This document shows, piece by piece, positions 25,122 to 34,303 of a DNA stretch of 64,000 nucleotides. The stretch covers positions 310,001 to 374,000 of the forward strand of contig JAXMGX010000003.1 in NCBI GenBank assembly GCA_046347045.1, in the 5' to 3' direction. Numbering within the stretch: the first letter of the stretch is position 1; each line of letters opens with the position of its first letter. The notes under the pieces were generated by a model, which was given only the letters and a program-made list of their open reading frames with translations, was not told the DNA's origin and did no database searches. The position numbers and the translations under genes were made by a program. This DNA comes from ZC4RG30 sp046347045 (GTDB taxonomy: Bacteria; Pseudomonadota; Gammaproteobacteria; Steroidobacterales; Steroidobacteraceae).

Positions 25122-26072
25122 ATGGCACGCAAATCCAAGTCCCTGCGCAAGCTGCTGCGCGAATCCACCAAGTGCGTGATGGCGCCCTGCGTCTACGACT
25201 GCGCCTCGGCGCGCGCAGTCGAGATGGTCGGGTTCCCCGCCATGATGCTCAGTGGCGGCGAGGTGTCGATCGCGATGAACGGCGTGATCGACTACGGCTT
25301 CACCAACCTCACCGACCTGGAGTGGATCACCAGCCGCATCAGCCAGACCTCGGGCATTCCGCTGGCGGCGGACATCGAGGATGGCTTTGGCGGACCCATC
25401 GCCGTGTACCGCTCGGCGCGGCGCATGGCGATGGCCGGCGCCAAGGCCATCCAGCTCGAGGACGCCGGCGACATGGAGGAAAGCACCGAGCTGCTGCCGC
25501 GCGAGAAGTACTACGAGAAGGTACGCGCCGCGCTGGCGGCGCTCGACGGCACCGACTGCATCCTGATCGCGCGCACCAACGCCGATCCTGCCACGCAGCT
25601 CGACGAGGGCATCGAGCGCATGCGCATGGCGCATGAACTCGGCGCCGAGATGACCACCGTGGTCAAGCTGACGAAGATCGACGATGCGCGCCGCGTCGCC
25701 AAGGGCGTGCCGGGCTGGAAGATGTACCCGGACGTGGCCACCTGGAACGGCGTGCCCGAGATCACCGCCGAGGAATGCTACTCGCTGGGCTTCAACTTCC
25801 TGACCACGCACTACACCCTTAAGGCGGCAATGGATGGCATGCTGGAGCATGGCAAGCGCAACTTCGCCGAACAGGGCGTGAGCTACACCTGCATGAAGAA
25901 GGACGCCACCGGCATCATGGGCATGAGCGCGACGCCGTTGTTCGATCCGCAGAGCTACATGGAGCTGCAGTCGCGCTTCGGCGGCAAGCGCAAGGAATAC
26001 ACCATCGTCGGCAACAAGGTCGAAGAGTTCCCGGAAGGCTTCGTCCGCACGCCGATCGACGACCGGCTCTAG
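25122..26072 (+). CDS. Isocitrate lyase/PEP mutase-fold protein without the lyase cysteine motif
   Basis: A 316-residue TIM-barrel protein. Metal-binding DIEDGFGG (84-91) and QLEDAG (111-116) are intact, and ARTNA (150-154) is conserved. Isocitrate and methylisocitrate lyases carry K(K/R)CGH just after the second acidic motif; here that stretch reads DMEESTELLPREK and has no cysteine. It is therefore more likely a PEP mutase-like, oxaloacetate-type or 2-keto acid C-C/C-P lyase than an isocitrate lyase. It starts 20 bases after the TonB receptor, so its substrate may be a breakdown product of the imported compound. Confidence 0.85.
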   Translation: MARKSKSLRKLLRESTKCVMAPCVYDCASARAVEMVGFPAMMLSGGEVSIAMNGVIDYGFTNLTDLEWITSRISQTSGIPLAADIEDGFGGPIAVYRSARRMAMAGAKAIQLEDAGDMEESTELLPREKYYEKVRAALAALDGTDCILIARTNADPATQLDEGIERMRMAHELGAEMTTVVKLTKIDDARRVAKGVPGWKMYPDVATWNGVPEITAEECYSLGFNFLTTHYTLKAAMDGMLEHGKRNFAEQGVSYTCMKKDATGIMGMSATPLFDPQSYMELQSRFGGKRKEYTIVGNKVEEFPEGFVRTPIDDRL

Positions 26073-26081
26073 GCGCCGCGG

Positions 26082-27407
26082 GTGAACACGGGGGGAAGCG
26101 AAACAGCGCAGGCCTGGCCGCCGGCCTCGCGCGGCTGGCTGGCCGTGCTGCTGCTGGCGCTGGCCAGCATCGTCTCGCAGTGGGACCGCACCGTCATCAA
26201 CCTGATGGTCGGACCCATCAAGGAAGCCTTCTCCCTCGATGACACCAGCTTCGCCGCGCTGCAGGGCGTGGCCTTCGGCCTGTTCTACATCGTTGCCTGC
26301 ATTCCCATTGGCAGGCTCGCCGATCGCTACGAGCGGCGCTTGATCATCGGCGTGGCGCTGGGCCTGTGGAGCCTGTTCGCGATGGCCTCGGGACTGGCGC
26401 GCACGTACTTGCAGCTCTTCCTCACGCGCATCGGCGTTGCGGTAGGTGAGGCCAGTCTCACGCCGGCCGGCTTTTCCATGTTGAGCGATCTGTTCCCCCC
26501 GGATCGCCTCGGCAAGCCGGTCGGCGCCTATCTGATGAGCTCACCTGTAGGCCAGGGTCTGGCTTACATCGGCGGCGGCGCACTGTTGCAGTGGCTGGCC
26601 ACCTCGCCGGTGCTGGCCAACGGCCCGCTGTCTTCGCTCGCCCCGTGGCAGGCCGCCTTCCTGCTCATCGGCGCGCCCGGACTGCTGCTGGTGCCGGCCT
26701 TCCTGCTGTATCGGGAACCGGCGCGACGCGGCACCGGCGGCACCGCATCACTGCCCGCGGGTGAAGTGGTGAAGATCGTGCGCAGCCGGTCGGCAACGCT
26801 GGTGCCCATGCTCGCGGGCTTCGCGATGGTGCCGCTGGTTTCATACGCCGTGGGCATCTGGACGCCGGCGCTGTTCCAGCGCACCTGGGGATGGAATCCC
26901 GCGCAGGTGGGCATGGGCTTTGGCCTCATCATGCTGACCTTCGGCACGGCGGGGGCCTATTTCGGCGGCTGGCTCAGCGACCGCCTTGCCGATCGCGGCG
27001 TGCTCGATGCGCCGCTGAAGGCAGCCATGCTGGGCTTCGTGGGCTGCGGCGTGTTCGGCGCGCTGGCCCCGCTGATGCCCACCGCGAACCTGGCGCTGGC
27101 GATGCTGGCCCCGACGGTGTTCCTCGCCAATGTGCCCTATGCCTGTGCCGGCACCGCGCTGCAGCTCATCGTGCCGAACCGCGCACGCGCGCAGGTCAGC
27201 GCCATCTACATCACCATCACCACGCTGGTGGGCCTCACCCTGGGCCCGATGATCGTGGGCTTCATGACTGACCGCGTGTTCCACGACCCCAGCGACATCC
27301 GTTACAGCATGGCCATCGTCATCGGTTTCGCCGCGCCGGCGCTGGTGGCGTTGCTGGCGCTGGCGCGTCGGCCGTATCGCGAACTGCGCGCGCGGGAACA
27401 GGCGTAG
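26082..27407 (+). CDS. MFS transporter, Spinster/ACS-like
   Basis: A 441-residue inner-membrane permease with about twelve hydrophobic segments. The start is a GTG at 26082, 9 bases after the previous stop. SQWDRTVINLMVGPIKEAF in the first helix-loop and RLADRYERRLIIGVAL in the A-like motif loop are typical of MFS organic anion and sugar-acid carriers. It probably moves the compound imported by the TonB receptor, or the lactonase product, across the inner membrane. A one-base overlap couples it to the next gene. Confidence 0.9.
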   Translation: MNTGGSETAQAWPPASRGWLAVLLLALASIVSQWDRTVINLMVGPIKEAFSLDDTSFAALQGVAFGLFYIVACIPIGRLADRYERRLIIGVALGLWSLFAMASGLARTYLQLFLTRIGVAVGEASLTPAGFSMLSDLFPPDRLGKPVGAYLMSSPVGQGLAYIGGGALLQWLATSPVLANGPLSSLAPWQAAFLLIGAPGLLLVPAFLLYREPARRGTGGTASLPAGEVVKIVRSRSATLVPMLAGFAMVPLVSYAVGIWTPALFQRTWGWNPAQVGMGFGLIMLTFGTAGAYFGGWLSDRLADRGVLDAPLKAAMLGFVGCGVFGALAPLMPTANLALAMLAPTVFLANVPYACAGTALQLIVPNRARAQVSAIYITITTLVGLTLGPMIVGFMTDRVFHDPSDIRYSMAIVIGFAAPALVALLALARRPYRELRAREQA

Positions 27408-28426
27408 TGCTGCCGATCTTCGCGCTCGCCGCGGCGCTGGCGGGCACCTGCCCGCCCGACAGCGGCATGCAGGCCATCTGCGACCCGGTGGCCAGCGAGG
27501 ATCTGGTCCGCGTTCCAGGCACGCGCTGGATCATCGCCAGCGGACTGAACATCGGCGCGCCCGCGCATCTCTACCTGATCGATTCGCGCAACAAGCTCGC
27601 GCGCCCGCTGTTCCCGCAGGACCGCCCGGTGCTGAATGTGCAGGCCGCCTGGCGCGGCACCTGCCCGGGTCCGATCGATCCCTCACGCATGTCGCTCGAT
27701 GGCCTGAACATCCGCATGGAGGCGAAAGGCGCGCCGCTGCTGCTGGCTGCAAACCATGGTGACCGGCATGCCATCGAGCTGTTCCGGATCGACGTGCGCA
27801 AGGAACCTGCACTCACCTGGGTGGGTTGCGTCCCCATGCCCCGGGGCACGCTCGCCAATGCGGTGGTGCCGCTGGCCGATGGCGGCATGCTGGTCACGAG
27901 CTTCCACGATCCGGATGACACCAATGCCTGGAACCGGATGGATCGCCGCGAAGCCACGGGCGGCGTGTGGGAATGGCATTCGAACAGCGGCTGGAGGCAA
28001 CTTGCGGTCGGGGGCATCCCGGGCGCGAATGGCCTCGAGACCAGCACCGACGGGCGCACGCTGTACGTCAGCGCCTGGGCGTCGAGCGAGCTGTGGGTGA
28101 TCGACCGCAGTAGCGGCGCCAAGCGCGCGTTGCCGCTCGACTTCCGCCCGGACAACATCCATCGCACCGCGGATGGAAGCCTCCTGATCGGCGGGCAGCG
28201 CGCGACGGTGCGCAGCATCGCGAGCTGCGGGGCTGCATGTCCGCAGCCCTGGCTGCTCGCGCGGATGGATGCGGCAACGGGCAGGATCAGCACGCTGCTC
28301 GAAGGCCCTGGCAGCGCGCAGATCAACTACGCCTGCGGCGCGATCGAGGTGGACGGCACCTTGTTCATGACGCTGCGCGGCGCGCCGCGCATTGCCTGGA
28401 CGCCTGCAGCAACACGCGCGCGTTAG
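27407..28426 (+). CDS. Paraoxonase/SMP-30-like six-bladed propeller, putative lactonase
   Basis: A 339-residue protein with a short hydrophobic leader (LPIFALAAALAGTC), likely periplasmic. The start is a GTG at 27407 overlapping the MFS stop by one base. The order ICDPVASEDLVRVPGTRWII, GAPAHLYLIDS, LLLAANHGDRHAIELFRI and DGGMLVTSF follows the paraoxonase/arylesterase propeller layout, in which SED, NH and D residues bind calcium. These enzymes hydrolyse lactones or esters. In this locus a sugar lactonase giving the aldonate for the idn-like enzymes is a natural guess. SMP-30-type propellers are the alternative. Confidence 0.7.
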   Translation: MLPIFALAAALAGTCPPDSGMQAICDPVASEDLVRVPGTRWIIASGLNIGAPAHLYLIDSRNKLARPLFPQDRPVLNVQAAWRGTCPGPIDPSRMSLDGLNIRMEAKGAPLLLAANHGDRHAIELFRIDVRKEPALTWVGCVPMPRGTLANAVVPLADGGMLVTSFHDPDDTNAWNRMDRREATGGVWEWHSNSGWRQLAVGGIPGANGLETSTDGRTLYVSAWASSELWVIDRSSGAKRALPLDFRPDNIHRTADGSLLIGGQRATVRSIASCGAACPQPWLLARMDAATGRISTLLEGPGSAQINYACGAIEVDGTLFMTLRGAPRIAWTPAATRAR

Positions 28427-28452
28427 TGCGGCAATTGACCGCGGTCGGTGCG

Positions 28453-28716
28453 CTACTCGCCGCCGTGATCCCGGATGTGATTGCGCATGTACTCGGCATG
28501 CGCGTGGTCCTGTTCCTTCTTCACTGCCTTGGCTTTGCCACGCACCACGGCCGCGGAACGCGCGCGCGTTCCCTCCGTGCTGACTGCGGCGCCGCCCGAG
28601 AACAGTCGTTCGAGCCTGGCGGAGCCGCATGCGGGACACACGGGCTTCTCATTGGGTAGCAACAGCAGCTCGAACCGCTTCGAGCAACCCTGGCACTGGT
28701 AGTCGTGAATGGGCAT
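28453..28716 (-). CDS. FmdB-family zinc ribbon protein
   Basis: An 87-residue protein with the N-terminal FmdB ribbon: MPIHDYQCQGCSKRFELLL, then CPACGS. The two CxxC pairs (C8/C11 and about C32/C35) would bind one zinc. The tail is basic and charged. FmdB proteins are small putative regulators or metal-handling factors. It begins 9 bases after the DUF3228 stop, so the two are probably cotranscribed. Confidence 0.88.
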   Translation of the reverse strand: MPIHDYQCQGCSKRFELLLLPNEKPVCPACGSARLERLFSGGAAVSTEGTRARSAAVVRGKAKAVKKEQDHAHAEYMRNHIRDHGGE

Positions 28717-28725
28717 GGGTCGAGT

Positions 28726-29280
28726 CTACCGCCAGTTGGCGTGTGCACCCCAGTACTCCACGCTGCGCAGGTAGGACGGACGGTCCAGCGGCACTCCCGA
28801 ACCGCCCTCTTCCACGCCCAGCGCATTTCGCATCATCGTGATCGGCGTCATGGGGATTTCCTCGAGCGCACTGGTGTACATGCATCCGACGATGCCGAAA
28901 TCGCCGTCGATGGGCGCACCCTCCCGCGCGAGCTGCTCGCAACTGTAGAGGATGGGCACCAGGTAGTCGGCCACCGGGGGTTCGACGCCTTCGAACCAGC
29001 GCACCAGCACAGGCAGCTCGCTGCTGTTGCGGGCCTCATAGGCGGATCGAAGCTGGTGCCGGTTGGCGTCGGTGATGGCCACGGTCAGGCAGCGCGTCGA
29101 TGTCCAGTTGCGATGCACATGCAGCGTGCAGAACGGCGCGTAGCCGGGCAACACCTTCAGCGGCGCGTGTTCGTTGAGGTAACGCTCGAACTGCGCGGCA
29201 CTGATGTCCTGGATGGTGTTGCGCCGCGGTTCGCGAGGAAACAGGCGCGGCCGGGCAAATTCGGTCATCACGATTCGCAT
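28726..29280 (-). CDS. DUF3228 family protein
   Basis: A 184-residue cytoplasmic protein of unknown function. I use the ATG at 29280, which gives the family-typical N-terminus MRIVMTEFARPRLFP; in-frame codons further upstream would run across the divergent GFA gene. Other conserved-looking blocks are VLPGYAPFCTLHVHRNW, PVLVRWFEGVEPPVADYL and GDFGIVGCMYTS. The family name is recalled from the N-terminal pattern and length. Confidence 0.75.
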   Translation of the reverse strand: MRIVMTEFARPRLFPREPRRNTIQDISAAQFERYLNEHAPLKVLPGYAPFCTLHVHRNWTSTRCLTVAITDANRHQLRSAYEARNSSELPVLVRWFEGVEPPVADYLVPILYSCEQLAREGAPIDGDFGIVGCMYTSALEEIPMTPITMMRNALGVEEGGSGVPLDRPSYLRSVEYWGAHANWR

Positions 29281-29349
29281 TGCTGGTTCCGGAGGGTTGT
29301 GGCGGATGGAAATGTTATCGTTCCCGCTCCCGCGCAACGAGGAATCACC

Positions 29350-29778
29350 ATGCAGAACTGGCCCGGCGTGCTCACAGGCGGCTGCCTGTGTGGCGACATA
29401 CGTTACGAATTGAAAGGCCCCGCGCTGTTCGTGGGCCAGTGCTGCTGCAGGGACTGCCAGAAGGCCACCGGCACGGGCCACACCACCATCATCGGCGTGA
29501 CGCGCCCGCAGCTCTCACTGCGGGGCGTGCCCAGGACCTATGCCTGCAAGGGCGACACCGGCGGCGATGTCGTACGCCACTTCTGCGGTCGCTGCGGCGG
29601 CCGCCTCTACACCACCGGCGCCAGCATCGATGATGTGGCGATCATCCAGGCCGGTTCCCTGGATGATCCCGATGCCGTGACGCCGGAAAACGTCATCTAC
29701 GCCAAGGACGCGCCGAAGTGGGATTTCTTCGATCCGGCGCTGCCGAAATTTCCGGCGATGCCGCCGATGAACCGTTGA
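29350..29778 (+). CDS. GFA (glutathione-dependent formaldehyde-activating-like) family protein
   Basis: A 142-residue Mss4-like zinc protein. GGCLCGDIRYELKG with CLC, CCCRDCQKATG and HFCGRCGGRLY supply the cysteine set that binds zinc in the CENP-V/GFA fold. Such proteins are often annotated as S-(hydroxymethyl)glutathione synthases, though most have no proven activity. Its stop is directly adjacent to that of the convergent gene at 29779. Confidence 0.92.
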   Translation: MQNWPGVLTGGCLCGDIRYELKGPALFVGQCCCRDCQKATGTGHTTIIGVTRPQLSLRGVPRTYACKGDTGGDVVRHFCGRCGGRLYTTGASIDDVAIIQAGSLDDPDAVTPENVIYAKDAPKWDFFDPALPKFPAMPPMNR

Positions 29779-30312
29779 TCAGCGCGCCGCGGGAGGCGGG
29801 GCCGGCAGAGTGGCCGGGTCCCAGTGCTCGTCGGCCTTGCCATTCACGAAGCGCCAGGTGTCGAACCAGGTGCTGGTGTAGCCCTTGGTCGGGTCATCGG
29901 CGTACTTGAACTCGCGCACGGTCAGCACCGTCACGTAGTCGCCTTCGGCCTGCACGGCCACCACCGGGCTCGTGAGTTTGGTGCAGGTGGGCGTGGGCTT
30001 GCGCTTGGCCACCTCGATGAAATACTTCTTCACGCCCGCGAGGCCCGAGGCCGCCATGGGGTTGTGCTGGATGTACCTGTCCGTCAGCCATTCGCCGGCG
30101 CGGTCCCACTGATTGCACTGGAGCAGCTCGCGCATGATGCGCAGCGCCGCCTGCTTGTTCACGTTCAGCTTCTTGTCCTTGCTGGTGAACAGCGACTCCG
30201 GATCCGGATTCGCCACCACCGGATCGGACAGGGCGCGCATCTGCGCGGACGCGGGCAGCGCCGCCATCACGGCCAGCGCGGCAACCAGAATCATGCTCAT
30301 GGAACGCTTCAT
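29779..30312 (-). CDS. Secreted SnoaL/NTF2-like protein
   Basis: A 177-residue protein with a signal peptide (MKRSMSMILVAALAVMAALPASAQ). The mature domain has NKQAALRIMRELLQCNQWDRAGEWLTDRYIQHNP and TWRFVNGKADEHWD, the usual SnoaL-like (NTF2 superfamily) layout in which a cone-shaped pocket binds small hydrophobic ligands. Cytoplasmic relatives are ester hydrolases, isomerases or cyclases; exported ones are poorly known. It is a single gene, divergent from the lipoprotein at 30539. Confidence 0.8.
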   Translation of the reverse strand: MKRSMSMILVAALAVMAALPASAQMRALSDPVVANPDPESLFTSKDKKLNVNKQAALRIMRELLQCNQWDRAGEWLTDRYIQHNPMAASGLAGVKKYFIEVAKRKPTPTCTKLTSPVVAVQAEGDYVTVLTVREFKYADDPTKGYTSTWFDTWRFVNGKADEHWDPATLPAPPPAAR

Positions 30313-30538
30313 GGAATCCTCCCTTTCTTGCTAGCGGACAGGCAGCCCGGGGGCCGGCCCCGATCATACGCGCTTCCCGCCCATGGCGACCGCGCGGTTC
30401 ACCAACCGCTCAAGCTGCGGCGGCAGCGTAGCGGCAGAAGCAGCAGCGAGCCATGGGCTCCCGTTGAAGATGCGCGATCATACGGGCCGGCGTCGGGTTA
30501 TAGTCCAGACGACAAGCGACCAGTATCCAGGGAGCTTC

Positions 30539-30922
30539 ATGAGCAAATCGATTGCCGTGGTGGTGCCGGCCTGCATCCTCACACTCTGCCTTGCGGCCTG
30601 TGCATCACCTGGCGCCACGCGCCCCACGCGCACCGTGGCAACGTCCGCCCCTGCAGCCGTCACTGCAGGCAACAGCAAGACGCTCGCCGACGTGCCGTAC
30701 GGCTTCCAGCTCGTGGTGCAGAAGGGCGAAGAGTACTACTGCAAGCGCGAGCTGATCACCGGCTCACGCACCAACTCGCGCGATGTCTGCCTGACCAAGG
30801 CGCAGATGGAAGCCCAGATCCAGGGTACCCGGGACTTCCTGAAGCGAAACGAAGACGCCGCCACCCGCGTGGAAGCGCGCGGCAGTCCGGGCGGCACGTA
30901 CAACAGCGCGATCACGCGCTGA
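30539..30922 (+). CDS. Small lipoprotein with paired-cysteine motif
   Basis: A 127-residue protein from the ATG at 30539, preceded by AGGGAG. The lipobox LAAC lies at about residue 21. The mature part has YYCKRELITGSRTNSRDVC: two cysteines 17 residues apart around TGSR, a pattern I recall from many uncharacterised gammaproteobacterial secreted proteins. Function unknown. TATAGT at 30499-30504 is a plausible -10 box. Confidence 0.75.
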   Translation: MSKSIAVVVPACILTLCLAACASPGATRPTRTVATSAPAAVTAGNSKTLADVPYGFQLVVQKGEEYYCKRELITGSRTNSRDVCLTKAQMEAQIQGTRDFLKRNEDAATRVEARGSPGGTYNSAITR

Positions 30923-31004
30923 CGGTTCGACGCTGAACAGATAGCTTCTGCTTCAGCGGCCGCGATTGTGTTGCACGGGACTTTGATCCTGTGCTGTCAT
31001 CGAG

Positions 31005-31030
31005 CTGTCTGACAGTTTCCAAGAAAACTG
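31005..31030. repeat. Two overlapping palindromes upstream of a TonB receptor
   Basis: CTGTC-T-GACAG (31005-31015) runs into CAGTTT-CCAAGA-AAACTG (31013-31030). Both are perfect inverted repeats about 100 bases before the receptor start. They could be operators for an unlinked regulator or an end-of-transcript hairpin for the lipoprotein gene; no T-tract follows. Confidence 0.45.
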
Positions 31031-31122
31031 CGAACACAGCGGGGGCTCGAGGCTACACAGCGCGATGGTGCTGCCGTGGCAGCTAATCCCTTTGCGCGCA
31101 TCGTCAATTTAAGGGGATACCA

Positions 31123-34100
31123 ATGAAGCAGAATCCGTTCCAGTACATGTCGGTGGGCGCGGCCGTTGCCGCCATCCTCGGTAGCGCGGCCCTGCAGGCA
31201 CCGCTGCGTGCGGCCGAAGGCGAGAGCCTTGAAGAGGTCACGGTGACCGGTTCGCGCATCGTGCGCCGCGACTTCGAGTCGCCCAGCCCGGTGGTCACCG
31301 TGGGCAGCGAGCTGTTCGAGCAGAACGGCAGCGTGGCGGTGGAAAAGTCACTGAACCAGCTCCCGCAGTTCGTGCCTTCGCAGACCATGTTCAGTTCCGG
31401 CGACGTGCAGCCCAGCGCGTTCAACAACCCCGGCATCGTCACGCTGAACCTGCGTGGCCTCGGCGCCAACCGCAACCTGGTGCTGGTCGATGGGCGCAGA
31501 CCGCAACCCGCCAACGCCCAGCTCGTAGTGGATGTGAACTCCATACCTACCGCTGCCATCGAGAGCGTCGAAATCATCAGTGGTGGCGCATCGGCCACCT
31601 ACGGCGCAGATGCCATGGGCGGCGTCACCAACTTCAAGATGAAGCGCAATTTCCAGGGCCTTGTCATCAATGCCCAGACCAGCTTCACCGAGGAGGGCGG
31701 CGGTCGCGAATCGACCGTCAGTGCGCTGCTCGGCGGCAATTTCGGCGACGGCAAGGGCAATGCGATGATCGGCCTGGCGTGGACCGACCGGCAGGCGTTG
31801 ATGGCCGGCGACCGCAAGTTCTACACAAACGGCTGGGCCGATCCGAACACGCCCGGTGGCGAGGGCGTCCCGTTCACCAACGTCCAGTTCGCGGCGAATA
31901 ACCGCCCCACTCCCGCCGCCTACGCGGCAATCGGCCTGAACACGGCAACGGCGGGCGAAGGAGTGTTCATCAATCCCAACGGCACGCTGTTCCTGAACTC
32001 GGCCGCGAACCGCGGCGTCGGGTACTCCGGGCCGCTGGACATGCAGTTCAAGCGCCAGGGCGCAGGCACCGCGAACCCGGGACTGATCACTGCCAACAAT
32101 CTGAACACCATCATCACCACGCCGCTGACTCGGTACTCGATCTTCGGCAACGCGCACTACGACCTTACCGAGAAGACCAGCGTCTTCATGCAAGCCAATG
32201 TGTCGAGCATGAAGGTCGACACCATCCTCAACTACGCGCCGGCGACGTCGCAATGGGCCGTGACCATCCCGGTCGACGGGCGCGCCCTGCCAGCCCAGCT
32301 GGCTACCCTGCTCGCCTCGCGGCCAAACAACACCTACTGCCTCACCGGCACGGCGGGTTGCGGTGCCGCGGGTTCGAACACGACGGCAACCACGAATGCC
32401 GCGCTGGTAGGCACGTTCAATCCGGCGTTTGGCCCGAATGCGCCCTACACCATCGCGCGCACCATGGACTTCGCGGGCCCGAGGTCCACGCAGAACTCCA
32501 CCGACACCTACCAGGTGCTCACCGGACTCAAAGGCGACATCCTCGATACCGACTGGAAGTACGAGGCCTACGTATCGCACGGCAAGACTTCGCTGCTCAC
32601 GGAAATGAGTGGGTTCCCCGGCCTGCAGAACTACCAGAAGGTCGCGGCGGCCGCGAACTTCGGCAAGAACCTCACGCTCGGCTCGGGTCCGCCGCTGTTC
32701 TTCGAGCTGAAGTGCACCACTGGCCTGCCGCTGGTGTCGTACTTCACGCCGTCGCAGGACTGCGTGAACGCCATCTCGGGCAACATGAAGCACCTGACGG
32801 AGACCAAGCAGAACATCGCGGAAATCAACGTCACGGGCGACCTGTTCAACCTGCCGGCCGGCGGCATCGGCTCCGCCTGGGGCGCAAGCTGGCGCGAGAA
32901 CACCTACCGCTGGCGTCCGGATGACCAGCTCACCCGTGCTTCCACCAACTATCCCATTGGCCTCTTCCCCACCAGCAAGACGGCGGGCAAGACCAACGTG
33001 AAGGAACTGTACGGCGAATTGCTGGTGCCGGTGTTCAAGGACCTGCCGGCCGTGAAACGCCTGAACCTCGAGCTGGGCGCGCGCTGGTCGGACTACAACA
33101 CGGCCGGCAAGATCTGGACCTACAAGGGCCTGGTCGACTGGACGGTGGTGGACTCCGTGCGCATCCGCGGCGGTTACCAGCTGGCCAACCGCGCCCCGAA
33201 CGTGGCGGAGCTGTTCACCGGCGCCACCACCAGCGTGGTCGGATTCCCCGGCGGCGATCCCTGTCTTGCGAACACGCAGAACAAGTGGGGCAACACGACG
33301 GCCAATACCAGCACCCGGGCGCAGGCCATCGCGCTTTGCAGCGCGCTGATCAACCGCTCCCGTGGCGACGTCAATCAGTCGCCGTGGCACACGCTGCCGG
33401 CCTATCCGAACAACATCGTGGGCCCCTTCCCCACCCTGTTCCAGTTCGAGCTGGCCAACATCACGGGCAACCCCGCGCTGCGCAACGAAGAAGCGAAGAC
33501 CTGGACTGCCGGCATCGTGTTCAAGTCGCCGTTCGAGGGCATCTTCTCGAACGCTTCGCTGGCCGTGGACTGGTACAAGGTGGACATCAAGGACGCCATC
33601 GCGCCGACCAACCCGCTCAGCGTCTACCAGAAGTGCTTCAACGTCGACGGGGACAATCCCTCGTATGACGTGAACAACCAGTACTGCAAGCTGATCACCC
33701 GCGACTTCGACGGCTACCGCGCGACGGTGGACACGCCGTTCTCGAACCTGGGCAGCATCCAGACCTCGGGCATCGACGTACAGCTGAACTGGAGCTTCCC
33801 GGTCCTGGCCGGGCGCATGAGTGTCAGCTCGGTGGTGAACTTCCTCGATTACTACCGCGACCAGGTGAGCCCGAAGGACGCGTTCATCGACAGCACCGGT
33901 ACCTTCCGCTCGGGTGGGCAGTACGACTACCGCCTCCTGAACACCCTGAACTACACGCAGGGCAACTGGAGCGCGGGCGTCCGTCACCGCTTCCTGCCAC
34001 GCATCAAGGACGCCGCTTACGCCACCAACAAGGCCACGACGGTCTTGCCGGTGGGCGCATACGGCACGCTGGATGCCTTCGGCAGCTTCGAGATCAACAA

Positions 34101-34260
34101 GCAGATCACGCTGCGCGGTGGCATCGACAACCTGACGGATCGCGCTCCGCCGCGATTTGGCGTCAACCCGGGCCAGACGGCCGCGACCGGCGTCACCAAC
34201 GCGCAGTACTACGACGTGCTGGGACGTCGTTACTACATGTCGGTGCAGTTGACCCTGTAG
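31123..34260 (+). CDS. TonB-dependent outer-membrane receptor (second copy type)
   Basis: A 1045-residue transporter preceded by AAGGGG. After the signal peptide (ending PLRAAEG) come EEVTVTGSRIVRRDFESPSP, the plug (LNQLPQFVPSQ, LNLRGLGANRNLVLVDGRRP, GGASATYGADAMGGVTNF) and a long barrel. VRIRGGYQLANRAPNVAELF resembles the corresponding barrel segment of the 22261 receptor, and the C-terminus is YYMSVQLTL. The two receptors share architecture, but this one stands alone, closed by a strong terminator. Its ligand cannot be inferred; NTF2-like and family A/B genes downstream hint at a small organic compound. Confidence 0.93.
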   Translation: MKQNPFQYMSVGAAVAAILGSAALQAPLRAAEGESLEEVTVTGSRIVRRDFESPSPVVTVGSELFEQNGSVAVEKSLNQLPQFVPSQTMFSSGDVQPSAFNNPGIVTLNLRGLGANRNLVLVDGRRPQPANAQLVVDVNSIPTAAIESVEIISGGASATYGADAMGGVTNFKMKRNFQGLVINAQTSFTEEGGGRESTVSALLGGNFGDGKGNAMIGLAWTDRQALMAGDRKFYTNGWADPNTPGGEGVPFTNVQFAANNRPTPAAYAAIGLNTATAGEGVFINPNGTLFLNSAANRGVGYSGPLDMQFKRQGAGTANPGLITANNLNTIITTPLTRYSIFGNAHYDLTEKTSVFMQANVSSMKVDTILNYAPATSQWAVTIPVDGRALPAQLATLLASRPNNTYCLTGTAGCGAAGSNTTATTNAALVGTFNPAFGPNAPYTIARTMDFAGPRSTQNSTDTYQVLTGLKGDILDTDWKYEAYVSHGKTSLLTEMSGFPGLQNYQKVAAAANFGKNLTLGSGPPLFFELKCTTGLPLVSYFTPSQDCVNAISGNMKHLTETKQNIAEINVTGDLFNLPAGGIGSAWGASWRENTYRWRPDDQLTRASTNYPIGLFPTSKTAGKTNVKELYGELLVPVFKDLPAVKRLNLELGARWSDYNTAGKIWTYKGLVDWTVVDSVRIRGGYQLANRAPNVAELFTGATTSVVGFPGGDPCLANTQNKWGNTTANTSTRAQAIALCSALINRSRGDVNQSPWHTLPAYPNNIVGPFPTLFQFELANITGNPALRNEEAKTWTAGIVFKSPFEGIFSNASLAVDWYKVDIKDAIAPTNPLSVYQKCFNVDGDNPSYDVNNQYCKLITRDFDGYRATVDTPFSNLGSIQTSGIDVQLNWSFPVLAGRMSVSSVVNFLDYYRDQVSPKDAFIDSTGTFRSGGQYDYRLLNTLNYTQGNWSAGVRHRFLPRIKDAAYATNKATTVLPVGAYGTLDAFGSFEINKQITLRGGIDNLTDRAPPRFGVNPGQTAATGVTNAQYYDVLGRRYYMSVQLTL

Positions 34261-34303
34261 CGGGCCGGCGAGCCGGCGATTCCTGTTGGAATGCAAGCCG
34301 GCT

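Noticed and set aside
22144..25128. A 994-codon minus-strand frame.
   Set aside because: Antisense to the TonB receptor, with low-complexity His/Gly/Arg composition and no domain.
25122..26072. Annotation as isocitrate or methylisocitrate lyase.
   Set aside because: The K(K/R)CGH catalytic loop is absent.
31348..34296. A 982-codon minus-strand frame.
   Set aside because: Antisense to the second TonB receptor; no recognisable motif.
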